Shown piece after piece: positions 1 through 8,002 of a stretch of 32,320 bases of DNA. The stretch's first letter is position 1, and each line of letters begins with the position of its first letter. The notes under the pieces are model-generated. The model did no database searches and was not told the DNA's origin. It was given only the letters and a program-made list of their open reading frames with translations. Location: contig JAJQDE010000048.1 in the NCBI GenBank assembly GCA_021202335.1, positions 1-32,320 of the forward strand, read 5' to 3'. The stretch comes from Lachnospiraceae bacterium (GTDB lineage Bacteria; Bacillota; Clostridia; Lachnospirales; Lachnospiraceae). The translations under genes and the position numbers were made by a program.

Positions 1-63
1 TTTTCGGTTTGCTATTGCAAAAGGATATGAGAAAAGTTTTACAGATAAATACTTGTAAGCAAA

Positions 64-1566
64 TTAAGGTATCGACCAAAAATACTCAAACGGATTGAGA
101 TATGAGCCGCTATCGCTGTTACTGTCGCTGTCCTCAGAGCTGGAGGCGTCAGAGGTGCCTGACGTTTCGCCGAAGATATCCTTCGTGCCTAAGGTGATGG
201 TAAAGGTCTGCTCGGAGTAGCCGTCGCTTCCCTGCACCATTGCGATAATGTCAACCGTTTCACCTGCGCGGTAATAGGTCAGCAGTGATTTTAACTCACT
301 CATGGTCTTTACGGTCTGACCGTCAAATTTGGTGATGATATTGCCCTTTGAAAGACCGGCTGCCGCCGCGGGCGAATCATCGTAAATGGTATTAATATAT
401 ATTCCCATGGGCATATCGTAGGTTTCGGAAATTTCATTTGTCACGTCTGTTCCGCCGATGCCGAGATATCCCTGCGCGGTTTCAGACACCACATCTCTGG
501 TTTCCTTAAGCATAAGCTCCTCGATTATTGAACGAACATCCGATATGGGGATTGCATAGCCCATACCTTCAACGGAGCTTGAAGAAACCTTTACGGAATT
601 AATGCCTATCAGTTCACCGTTCATGTTCAGAAGCGCGCCGCCGGAATTTCCCGGGTTAATGGCTGCGTCCGTCTGAATGAGCTTGTTTGTAATGGTGTTG
701 CCGTTGTCGTCGGTGACGCTGACCTCACGGTTTAAGGCGCTTATAATACCTGTGGTCACGGACTGACCGTAGCCTAAGGCGTTGCCGATTGCCACGACCT
801 CCTGACCAAGCTCAAGAGTAGAGGAATCGCCGATGGTTGCAATCTTTAGCTGAGAACGGATTTCATCAGTAATCTCGTCCAACGAAACGGAGATGACCGC
901 CAAATCCTTGTCCGAATCATAGCCCTTAATCTTTGCGCTTACTATGGAAGGGTCGTCGCTGTCCTCGTCATAGCTGAACACAACGCTCAAATCGCTGCTG
1001 CCTGATACCACATGATAATTGGTAACAATCAAAAGCTCCGTGTCATTCTCTCCGATGATGATGCCTGAGCCGCTGCTCTCGGTATCCTGCTGGTAAGTGC
1101 CAAACATCGTCCTTACCTCTGTCACGCTCTTGTTTGTAATGGAAACAACGCTCGGCAGACAATTTTCTGCGATTTCCGCTACGGTTAAGGCGCCGCTGTC
1201 AGAGTAGGAAGCGTTGGAGGCGGATAAGGAATCCGTTGTCGTTGAAATAGCCGTGGAGCTTGTCGTTTCAGCGCTTTCCTCCGATGTCTGCAGCTCCTGA
1301 ATTTCCGTTTTAAGCTGCTTGAGCTCCTGCGTGCTCATGTAGGCAGGTACGCTGAACGCTGCGCCCGCAGCCACGCCGAATACAAGACCTAAGCAGACCG
1401 CCGCGGCTGCCTTTTTGCCGAAACCGCCCTTTTTTTGCTTTTTTGAAGGGGCGGCGTCTACAGTCTGTCCGCTTTTACTGCCTGTCGAATAGTAATACTC
1501 CTGATAGCAGCCGCTTGAAGAAGCATTACCCGACTGCTGAGAATAACTGTCATTATTATCGTACAT
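64..1566 (-). CDS. htrA: HtrA/DegP-like membrane-anchored serine protease with PDZ domain
   Basis: This is a 500-aa S1C-family serine protease that degrades or refolds damaged proteins at the cell surface. The N-terminal ~50 residues are polar and Tyr/Ser-rich with a Lys cluster. A single membrane helix follows (about residues 53-73), then a coiled or Ser/Thr-rich linker to ~130. The trypsin-like domain has the triad His185 (TNYHVV), Asp221 (DKDLAV) and Ser308 (GNSGGAL). A PDZ domain follows at about 365-455, then a Ser/Asp-rich tail. The start is supported by AAAGGAG about 10 nt upstream on the minus strand. It is transcribed away from the galactan operon. Stop and motifs are all intact. Which HtrA paralogue (htrA, htrB or degP type) cannot be decided here. 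Confidence 0.93.
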   Translation of the reverse strand: MYDNNDSYSQQSGNASSSGCYQEYYYSTGSKSGQTVDAAPSKKQKKGGFGKKAAAAVCLGLVFGVAAGAAFSVPAYMSTQELKQLKTEIQELQTSEESAETTSSTAISTTTDSLSASNASYSDSGALTVAEIAENCLPSVVSITNKSVTEVRTMFGTYQQDTESSGSGIIIGENDTELLIVTNYHVVSGSSDLSVVFSYDEDSDDPSIVSAKIKGYDSDKDLAVISVSLDEITDEIRSQLKIATIGDSSTLELGQEVVAIGNALGYGQSVTTGIISALNREVSVTDDNGNTITNKLIQTDAAINPGNSGGALLNMNGELIGINSVKVSSSSVEGMGYAIPISDVRSIIEELMLKETRDVVSETAQGYLGIGGTDVTNEISETYDMPMGIYINTIYDDSPAAAAGLSKGNIITKFDGQTVKTMSELKSLLTYYRAGETVDIIAMVQGSDGYSEQTFTITLGTKDIFGETSGTSDASSSEDSDSNSDSGSYLNPFEYFWSIP

Positions 1567-1773
1567 AATATCGAATCTCCTTTCAAGAGTTTTATTTATT
1601 TTTTTGCAGTACCATTGCTGTTATGCTTATTACTATAAATGAATTTGTGTTTTAAATGTTATCTAAATGTGTTTAATTTGTGAAAAGATTTTACGGGGCA
1701 GAAAAGGAGTTTATGTAAAAAAATACCAAAAACGAGGTTCTATTTTTTACTATTTCAATAATGCCAAACGATA

Positions 1774-1802
1774 TTGACTATTTTCTTCATAATTACTATC
1801 AT
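1774..1802 (+). promoter_or_regulatory. sigma-A-type promoter for the galactan operon
   Basis: A -35 TTGACT (1774-1779) and a -10 TATCAT (1797-1802) are separated by exactly 17 bp, about 50 nt upstream of the GH53 start. The same -35/-10 pair and spacing occur before argC at 7928-7956. The rest of the 1567-1855 gap is AT-rich. I see no convincing -35/-10 pair for htrA on the minus strand there. Confidence 0.65.
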
Positions 1803-1808
1803 ATTATT

Positions 1809-1840
1809 ATGGAAAAATAATAACATGGAAAAATAATAAC
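1809..1840 (+). repeat. tandem 16-bp repeat in the leader of the galactan operon
   Basis: ATGGAAAAATAATAAC occurs twice head to tail (1809-1824 and 1825-1840), between the promoter and the ribosome site GGAG at 1846-1849. It could be a simple slippage duplication. It creates two short AUG codons in the leader, but neither is preceded by a good Shine-Dalgarno. Confidence 0.8.
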
Positions 1841-1855
1841 GAAATGGAGAATAAT

Positions 1856-2983
1856 ATGCTGAATTATATTAAGGGAATGGACATCTCATCGCTGGATGAG
1901 CTGGAGAGGCTTGGCGCAAAATTTTACGACAACGGCAGGGAGGGCGACCTGATTGAGATTCTCAAGGGATATGGCACAAACTACATCAGGCTCCGGCTTT
2001 GGAATGACCCTAAGACCGGCGACGGTGTGCCGTATGGCGCGGGAAACAACGACTATGAGGTGACGCTGCGGCTGGCAAAGCGCGTAAAGGCGGCAGGTTT
2101 GGGCTTCCTACTTGATTTTCATTACAGCGATTTTTGGGCGGATCCCGGAAAGCAGCGAAAGCCCAAAGCGTGGGAAGGCTACGACGCAGACAGGCTTGAG
2201 AAGGCAGTATATGATTTTACAAAGGAAAAAATGGCGGACTTTATAAATGAAGGAGCAGCGCCCGACATGGTTCAGGTAGGCAATGAGCTTACAAACGGAC
2301 TGCTTTGGCCCGAGGGACAGGCGCCGAATTATGAAAACATTGCCCGTTTTGTAAGCGCGGGAATAAGGGCGGTAAAGGAAACGGCTCCCAAAGCAAAAAT
2401 CATGATACACCTCGACAACGGCGGAAACAATGAGCTGTACCGCAATTGGTTCGAGCAGTACATCAATGTGAACAGGGGGGAGGACTTTGACATTATCGGA
2501 CTTTCCTACTATCCGTTTTGGCACGGGACGCTTGACGACCTCGCAAAAAACATGAACGATATTGCGGTGCGCTTTGGTAAGGAGCTTGTCATCGCGGAGG
2601 TATCAATGGGGCATACCGTTGAGGATTACGCCGGCTACGAAAAGCTTGCGCCTGATGAGCGCAAGGGGATGGCGACAAGGGCGGAGCTGTGCGCAAAGGT
2701 TCCGTTTGCGATGACTAAGGAGGGGCAGTGCGATTTTATGAGAGCATTGTTGCAGACCATCGAAAACGTGCCTGAAAATAAAGGCAGAGGCTTTTTCTAT
2801 TGGGAGCCTGCGTGGCTTCCCGTGCCGGGCAGCGGCTGGGCAACGGACGCGGCGCTTGCCTACATAAAGGAAAAAGGATCGTGCGGAAACGAATGGGCAA
2901 ATCAGGCGCTTTTCGACTACGACGGCAATGCGCTTCCCGCGCTTGAGGTCATAAGGGATTACAAAAACATGGAGGTTTCATAA
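1856..2983 (+). CDS. GH53 arabinogalactan endo-beta-1,4-galactanase, apparently cytoplasmic
   Basis: This 375-aa glycoside hydrolase family 53 enzyme is expected to cleave beta-1,4-galactan or galacto-oligosaccharides. Visible family landmarks are the N-terminal KGMDISS, the IRLRLWNDP strand, DFHYSDFWADPGKQ, the acid/base Glu144 in VGNELTNG and the nucleophile Glu248 in IAEVSMG. There is no signal peptide or membrane helix, so it should act inside the cell on imported oligosaccharides, unlike the secreted form. I chose the second ATG (1856) because GGAG lies 6 nt upstream. The first ATG at 1844 has no ribosome site. The stop codon overlaps the galT start (TAATG), so the two are translationally coupled. 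Confidence 0.92.
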   Translation: MLNYIKGMDISSLDELERLGAKFYDNGREGDLIEILKGYGTNYIRLRLWNDPKTGDGVPYGAGNNDYEVTLRLAKRVKAAGLGFLLDFHYSDFWADPGKQRKPKAWEGYDADRLEKAVYDFTKEKMADFINEGAAPDMVQVGNELTNGLLWPEGQAPNYENIARFVSAGIRAVKETAPKAKIMIHLDNGGNNELYRNWFEQYINVNRGEDFDIIGLSYYPFWHGTLDDLAKNMNDIAVRFGKELVIAEVSMGHTVEDYAGYEKLAPDERKGMATRAELCAKVPFAMTKEGQCDFMRALLQTIENVPENKGRGFFYWEPAWLPVPGSGWATDAALAYIKEKGSCGNEWANQALFDYDGNALPALEVIRDYKNMEVS

Positions 2984-4509
2984 TGATTACGGAAAATATA
3001 GCAACATTGGTAAGCTATGGTATTGCGGCGGGGCTTTTGGGCGAGCAGGACAAAATTTACGCGACGAACAGCCTTTTGGAGCTGTTTGGATTGGACGAAT
3101 ATGAGGAGCCGGACAAAATCCCTCAAATTTCAAATCCCGCCGAGTTTGACTTGGAGGGGCTTTTGAAGGAAATGCTGGACTATGCTGCCGAAAAGGGGCT
3201 GCTGCCGGAGAATACGGTGACATACCGGGATTTGTTTGACACGAAGATAATGGGGAAGCTTGTGCCAAGACCAAGCGAAGTGACAACGATGTTTTGGGGA
3301 CTTTACAAGCATAAGTCCGGGCAGGCGGCGACAGACTGGTATTATCAGTTCAGCCAAAACACGGATTATATAAGGCGTTACCGTATCGCAAGGGATATGA
3401 AGTGGAAAGCGGATACGGAGTATGGGCAGATGGATATTACAATCAATCTGTCAAAGCCCGAGAAGGATCCAAAGGCAATCGCGGAGGCAAAGAACGCAAA
3501 GCAGAGCGGATATCCTAAGTGCCAGCTCTGCATGGAAAACGAGGGCTACGCGGGGCGCGTAAACCACCCTGCAAGGCAGAACCACAGGATTATTCCCATA
3601 AAAATTCAGGGGAATAAATGGGGCTTCCAGTATTCTCCGTATGTATATTATAACGAGCACTGCATCGTGTTCAATTCAAAGCATGTTCCGATGAAGATTG
3701 AGCATGACACATTCGTGAAGCTGTTTGAGTTTGTGGAGCAGTTTCCTCATTACTTTGTCGGCTCGAACGCGGATTTGCCGATTGTCGGAGGCTCGATTTT
3801 AAGCCATGACCATTTCCAGGGCGGAAATTATGAGTTCGCGATGGCAAAGGCGCCTGTGGAGAGGGAATTTAGCGTAAAAGGCTTTGAGGACGTGAGGTCG
3901 GGCATTGTGAAATGGCCGATGTCGGTAATCAGGCTTTCGTGCGCGGATTACGGCAGGATTATCGCCCTTGCGGACATTATACTTGCAAAGTGGAGAGGTT
4001 ACACGGACGAGGCGGCGTTTATTTATGCCGAAACTGACGGCGAGCCGCACAACACAATAACGCCGATTGCGAGAAAGCGCGGCGGAAGCTATGAGCTTGA
4101 CCTTGTGCTTAGAAATAATATCACGACCAAGGAGCATCCCTTGGGAGTGTACCATCCCCATGCCGAGCTGCACCATATTAAAAAGGAAAATATCGGGCTT
4201 ATAGAGGTTATGGGGCTTGCGGTGCTTCCTGCAAGATTGAAGGGCGAGCTTGAGCTTTTGGCGGACGCAATTTTGGAAAAGAGGGATTTGCGCGCAGATG
4301 AAAAGCTTGAAAAGCATGCCGACTGGGCCAAGGAGTTTTTGCCGCGGTACGCTGACAGGCTTGCGTGCAGCCCAACAAAAGAGTGCGTCATGGATATTCT
4401 TAAAAAGGAAGTCGGTATTGTGTTTGGAAAGGTGCTTGAGCATGCGGGCGTTTACAAGCGCAATGAGGAAGGACATGAGGCGTTTATGAGGTTTATCAAC
4501 AGCATTTAG
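2983..4509 (+). CDS. galT: UDP-glucose--hexose-1-phosphate uridylyltransferase, type 2 (GalT)
   Basis: This 508-aa Leloir-pathway enzyme exchanges UMP between UDP-glucose and galactose-1-phosphate. It has the length and layout of the second GalT family found in Firmicutes. These include an N-terminal helical region, GYPKCQLCMENEGYAG, the IPIKIQGNKWGFQYSPYVYYNEHCIVF block, SHDHFQGG and the late YHPHAELHHIKKENIGLIEVMG block. It follows GH53 with a 1-base overlap and has GGAGG 9 nt before its ATG. Together they would free galactose from galactan and channel it into UDP-sugar metabolism. No galK or galE is in the window, so those must be elsewhere. Confidence 0.95.
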   Translation: MITENIATLVSYGIAAGLLGEQDKIYATNSLLELFGLDEYEEPDKIPQISNPAEFDLEGLLKEMLDYAAEKGLLPENTVTYRDLFDTKIMGKLVPRPSEVTTMFWGLYKHKSGQAATDWYYQFSQNTDYIRRYRIARDMKWKADTEYGQMDITINLSKPEKDPKAIAEAKNAKQSGYPKCQLCMENEGYAGRVNHPARQNHRIIPIKIQGNKWGFQYSPYVYYNEHCIVFNSKHVPMKIEHDTFVKLFEFVEQFPHYFVGSNADLPIVGGSILSHDHFQGGNYEFAMAKAPVEREFSVKGFEDVRSGIVKWPMSVIRLSCADYGRIIALADIILAKWRGYTDEAAFIYAETDGEPHNTITPIARKRGGSYELDLVLRNNITTKEHPLGVYHPHAELHHIKKENIGLIEVMGLAVLPARLKGELELLADAILEKRDLRADEKLEKHADWAKEFLPRYADRLACSPTKECVMDILKKEVGIVFGKVLEHAGVYKRNEEGHEAFMRFINSI

Positions 4510-4530
4510 ATACGGATATGGGGGCGGGAT

Positions 4531-5457
4531 ATGTCCAAAAAGAGAAAAAAACCTGCGGAGTTTCGTTTTTATGAGCTTTCAAATGATGAGCCTGCGCTTG
4601 CTCTGCTGGGAAACAAGTGGAAGCAGGTCTACGGTGAAAATATTGACAATCAGCATTTTCACAACCTGCTTGAGATTGGCGTCTGCCATTACGGTGAGGG
4701 CGATTTGGTCATAGAGGATGACAGCTATCGCTTTGGGGCGGATATGATATCGTGTATTCCGGCGAATTTTTTGCATGTCACAAGAAGCGATACGGATGTT
4801 GTCGCATTTTGGGAGTATCTCTATATTAATCCCACGGAAATCCTTCAGACCTGCAGCAAAGCGCCGCAGGATATTAAGGGAATTTTGGAGGCGGTCAACC
4901 AAAAGGCGTTTTTTGTGAGTGCGCAGGAAAATCCGATTCTGCTGACGCTGGTAAATGCTATTTTTGAGGAGATGAGCCACAAGCGCGAGTATCATCAGGA
5001 GTGCGTGCGCGGTATGATTTATGCGCTTTTGTTTGAAATTGCACGTTTTAACGGCAAGAAATCAAGCCGCACCTCCGAAAGGAACGGCACTCTTTTGCTG
5101 GAAAACGCGATTGAATATGTTGAGAAAAATTATCACAACAACTTTAAGATTGAGGATTTGGCGAATGTGTGCCATATGAGCGAAACGCATTTCAGGCGCG
5201 TGTTCCAGGAAAAAATGAATATGACGCCGATAGAGTATGTGAATTTTGTGCGCATAAAAAAGGCGTGCGAGCTGATTGACAAGACGGATATCAGCATGGA
5301 GGATGTGGCGGAGAAGGTAGGCTTTATCACGCCTTCCACCTTCAACAGGAATTTCAGGCGCATAATCGGCACATCGCCGTATCAGTGGAAGAAGCGCCCG
5401 GATAATCATGAGCGGAAGCTTTTGGATTATCAGATTTCGGCTTTGAAAGGCTGGTAG
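4531..5457 (+). CDS. AraC-family transcriptional regulator
   Basis: This 308-aa protein has an N-terminal cupin-like ligand-binding region (about 25-110, with HFHNLLEIGVCHYGEGDLVI) and a C-terminal pair of helix-turn-helix motifs (about 190-290). The second contains the classic VAEKVGFITPSTFNRNFRRIIGTSPYQWKK signature. It lies 21 nt after galT on the same strand and is probably in the same operon. A G-rich stretch (GGGGGCGGGAT) serves as a weak ribosome site. By context it would sense galactose or a galacto-oligosaccharide and control this operon, but that is inference. Its stop codon is immediately followed by a long hairpin. Confidence 0.92.
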   Translation: MSKKRKKPAEFRFYELSNDEPALALLGNKWKQVYGENIDNQHFHNLLEIGVCHYGEGDLVIEDDSYRFGADMISCIPANFLHVTRSDTDVVAFWEYLYINPTEILQTCSKAPQDIKGILEAVNQKAFFVSAQENPILLTLVNAIFEEMSHKREYHQECVRGMIYALLFEIARFNGKKSSRTSERNGTLLLENAIEYVEKNYHNNFKIEDLANVCHMSETHFRRVFQEKMNMTPIEYVNFVRIKKACELIDKTDISMEDVAEKVGFITPSTFNRNFRRIIGTSPYQWKKRPDNHERKLLDYQISALKGW

Positions 5458-5650
5458 AATGAAGAGAGTTTCTAGGGCTTTAGAAAACAAAGCCCAACAA
5501 ACTCTAAAACTTCATTCAAAAGAATGCCCAAAGGGCATTCTCCGCAGGTATTTTAAAACTTCATTCAAAAGAATGCCCAAAGGGCATTCTCCGCAGGCTT
5601 TTTTAAACTTCATTTAAAAGAATGTTTCAAAAAAGGGCATTCTCCGCAGG
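5457..5650 (+). repeat. hairpin plus 49-bp tandem array downstream of araC
   Basis: A long interrupted stem (GAATGAA 5457-5463/TTCATTC 5511-5517; AGAGTTT/AAACTCT; GGGCTTT/AAAGCCC) is followed by a perfect hairpin AGAATGCCC-AAA-GGGCATTCT and CCGCAGG. The unit carrying CTTCATTC, the hairpin and CCGCAGG then repeats at a 49-bp period. CTTCATT occurs at 5510, 5559 and 5608; CCGCAGG occurs at 5542, 5591 and 5644. The third copy is degenerate. The long stem is clearly homologous to the one at 8941-9001, so this is a relative of the intercistronic element family. It may end transcription of the galactan operon, but the T-tracts are weak. Confidence 0.85.
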
Positions 5651-5736
5651 TGTTTTAAAATTTTAAGTATTTTTTTGTGTTTTGGTTGAAAATGCACTGA
5701 ATTAAATGGATATTGGAAACAAAAATCAGGCAAAAA

Positions 5737-5745
5737 TGCTATACT
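5737..5745 (+). promoter_or_regulatory. possible extended -10 promoter
   Basis: TGCTATACT (TGn plus TATACT) lies about 77 nt upstream of the GTG start at 5822. No -35 with good spacing is obvious. The rest of 5651-5821 holds no gene that I can see. Confidence 0.4.
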
Positions 5746-5821
5746 GCATGTATAGACTGCGGATTACAGGCAGGGCATTAATATTTTAAGGGGCGCAGGC
5801 CTCGGATAAGGAGGAATAACA

Positions 5822-7693
5822 GTGGATAAATTTGTGGTAAACATTATCCATCGTCCGGAAATGGTTCCGGAGTATGCGGAGAAGGTGACAGGGCATGGTA
5901 AGGCGGAGGATATCGGAAGAAAAGCTCTGCTTACGGAATCGCTTGACATCTTTAAGACACAGCAGGAATGTGCGCATAAGAACGGCTTAAAGACAACGAT
6001 TCAGATGACCTACGCAAGTCTTTTCAACGACGAGGCGGTAGAAATTGCAAAGGAGCATCACGAGAAGTACGGCGATGAGATTGCGCTTACGCTGTTAGGC
6101 CTTCCCTGCACGGAGTTCCGCGAGAAATACAAGACAAAGGATTTCTGCATTTGGATGTTTTCAATGGAGGACAAAATGTCAATCGTTGACGACGTTTTCG
6201 GCAAGTTTCATGAGAGGTTCGGCTTTTATCCGGAGTCGACCGGCTCATATTACATGGATGCAGATCTCACAAACTATATAAAGAGCAAATATCCCATGGT
6301 AAAATGCGCCGTGGCTACATGCTGGGAAGAGGGTCCGAAGGCTTATCACACCTGCAATAACTCATGGTACACCTTTATGGACGGAGGTCCGTGGGCGCCG
6401 TGGATTCCTTCAAAGCAGAATACTCATGCGCCTGCGGCAAACGAGGCGGAGGATTCCGGCATTGTGGCTATTCCGCATCTGTCAAGGGATTTGATTGCGT
6501 GCTACGACGGAAACGGCTCAAACTTCGGTACGCACCCGCAGAATGTGCTGCGCGGCATGATTTACGATTCAAAGACGTGGGAGTTCCCGTATATGTACAA
6601 CCTCATCGACCAGTACAGGGATTTGGAGAAGTACAACAACGGCTATGCTTACAACATGATGTTTGTGGGACCGGGCTGGATGAACAAGATGGGACGCTGG
6701 GAGGCTCCGTATGAGCTGCTCTTAAAATCCTATGAGGACGGCTGCGCTTATTACGGCAAGCTGAAAAAAGAAGGAAAGCTTACCGATATGACCATGTCGG
6801 AGTTTGCCGATTATTACAGAGAGAAAAAGGGCGTGACAAAGGGCGTTTACACAGAGCCTGAGTGTGCGCTTTGGAGAGATATTTTATACGGCTCGGACAA
6901 GCAGCTTTTCTGGTACTGCGACCCGTTTATGAGAGCCTGCGTAAATATGGATCAGGGCGGCGCGATTGTGGACCTTCGTCCGTATGCGGCAAAGCTTGAG
7001 TGGAAAACGGGTATCGGCACAAAGCACGTTTGGGACGCGTCTTATCCTTTCCTTATTCAGGAGAAATACAGGGCGGGCTACTTCACGCACTACGCGGGAG
7101 AGGGTACGGTGCGCAGCGCGAAGGTGTGCTACAACGGCGAGGAGGTTGACCTTTGCTTATGCCGTACAAAGGCGCATTTCTCGGAGGAGCCTAAGGCGGA
7201 CAGACAGGGAAAAACGCGTATTCTTACGCTTGACCCGGTTGACATTGAATTTTATGATCTGACGGTGAAGCTTCAGTCAAGGGTTATCTTTGAGGAGGGA
7301 AGCTCGGAGATTAAGATTGAGAGAAACATCCTTGAGATGTCAAAGCCGGATGCAAAGGTAGAGATTAACGAGTACATAGTGTGCTGCTACGGCACGACGG
7401 AGTATTCGGAGGATATGAACGGCATCACCTTAAGCTGCGTGGGAGAAAATGAAACAAAGACCATCGAGTACGCTTACAAGTGCAGAGAAGAAAGCCTTGA
7501 GGCGGCAAAGGAGGTGTCGGCAGTCATTCCTCCCGTGGAAACAAAGGTATTGCTTACGGCGTGCGGAAACAATTATACCGGCTATGTGAAGGAAGGCTAT
7601 GCATTTTCGCCGATGCTCACATTGGGCTACACAACGACTCTCAGGAATAAGGAGGTATTCACAACATGTCTCAAGGTAGAAAAGGCAAATTAA
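5822..7693 (+). CDS. large protein of unknown function, possibly carbohydrate-active
   Basis: I do not firmly recognise this 623-aa protein. It starts with GTG, with GGAGGAA 6 nt upstream. No signal peptide or membrane helix is seen. The N-terminal ~330 residues resemble a (beta/alpha)-barrel or deacetylase-like enzyme. They hold many conserved-looking acidic and aromatic stretches (PESTGSYYMDADL, ATCWEEGPKAYH, WYTFMDGGPWAPWIPSKQN, IPHLSRDL). The C-terminal third (about 400-620) reads as beta-rich. It stands between the galactan operon and argC and overlaps the next small gene by 28 nt. The aromatic-rich pocket motifs make a glycan-related role plausible, but this is inference. Confidence 0.8.
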   Translation: MDKFVVNIIHRPEMVPEYAEKVTGHGKAEDIGRKALLTESLDIFKTQQECAHKNGLKTTIQMTYASLFNDEAVEIAKEHHEKYGDEIALTLLGLPCTEFREKYKTKDFCIWMFSMEDKMSIVDDVFGKFHERFGFYPESTGSYYMDADLTNYIKSKYPMVKCAVATCWEEGPKAYHTCNNSWYTFMDGGPWAPWIPSKQNTHAPAANEAEDSGIVAIPHLSRDLIACYDGNGSNFGTHPQNVLRGMIYDSKTWEFPYMYNLIDQYRDLEKYNNGYAYNMMFVGPGWMNKMGRWEAPYELLLKSYEDGCAYYGKLKKEGKLTDMTMSEFADYYREKKGVTKGVYTEPECALWRDILYGSDKQLFWYCDPFMRACVNMDQGGAIVDLRPYAAKLEWKTGIGTKHVWDASYPFLIQEKYRAGYFTHYAGEGTVRSAKVCYNGEEVDLCLCRTKAHFSEEPKADRQGKTRILTLDPVDIEFYDLTVKLQSRVIFEEGSSEIKIERNILEMSKPDAKVEINEYIVCCYGTTEYSEDMNGITLSCVGENETKTIEYAYKCREESLEAAKEVSAVIPPVETKVLLTACGNNYTGYVKEGYAFSPMLTLGYTTTLRNKEVFTTCLKVEKAN

Positions 7694-7884
7694 ATTACAG
7701 ATGTCCCTCATGCTTTATGAGAGACCTCGATATAGATATGTTTTACGACAAGGAAAAGGACGAGTTTTACTGCATGCGCTGCCAGTATACGGGCAATGAG
7801 GCGGATGTGCTTGAGAAAAATGAAATGGTACGGTTTCGTTACAGGGCGATGGCTAAGAGATATACGAAATTTGACTTTGATTAA
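7666..7884 (+). CDS. small zinc-ribbon protein of unknown function
   Basis: This 72-aa protein has two Cys pairs (CPSC near residue 14 and CMRC near 37), which form a four-cysteine zinc ribbon. A basic, Tyr/Phe-rich tail follows. The ATG lies inside the upstream gene (28-nt overlap) and is preceded by AAGGAGG about 11 nt upstream, so translation is coupled. A hairpin terminator follows directly. It may be a nucleic-acid or protein-binding accessory factor. No function can be assigned from sequence alone. Confidence 0.8.
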   Translation: MSQGRKGKLNYRCPSCFMRDLDIDMFYDKEKDEFYCMRCQYTGNEADVLEKNEMVRFRYRAMAKRYTKFDFD

Positions 7885-7888
7885 GCAG

Positions 7889-7920
7889 TGGGGAGCATCA
7901 TCATGCATGGTGCTCCTTTT
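7889..7920 (+). terminator. rho-independent terminator after the zinc-ribbon gene
   Basis: GGAGCA (7892-7897) pairs with TGCTCC (7911-7916), with further CATG pairing in the loop, followed by TTTT. It lies 5-36 nt past the stop codon. Confidence 0.65.
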
Positions 7921-7927
7921 AAATTAA

Positions 7928-7956
7928 TTGACTTTTTTAATACTTCGTCATATCAT
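7928..7956 (+). promoter_or_regulatory. sigma-A-type promoter for argC
   Basis: TTGACT (7928-7933) and TATCAT (7951-7956) are separated by 17 bp. They lie about 47 nt upstream of the chosen argC start and just after the preceding terminator. Confidence 0.7.
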
Positions 7957-8002
7957 ATAGATTGAAAAATCAAGGTATATGTTCGAGGAATGGAGGAAGC
8001 AG

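Noticed and set aside
2-58. Possible C-terminal end of a plus-strand gene (ends TDKYL-stop at 56-58)
   Set aside because: Only 18 codons are visible, with no motif; too short to call, although a convergent gene ending just before htrA is possible.
3799-4476. 225-codon minus-strand open frame inside galT
   Set aside because: It is an antisense shadow of a well-conserved enzyme, with no ribosome site or family motif.
5505-5650. Three 49-bp repeats considered as a CRISPR array
   Set aside because: There are no unique spacers; the whole 49-bp unit is repeated, each unit contains a hairpin, and no cas gene is near.
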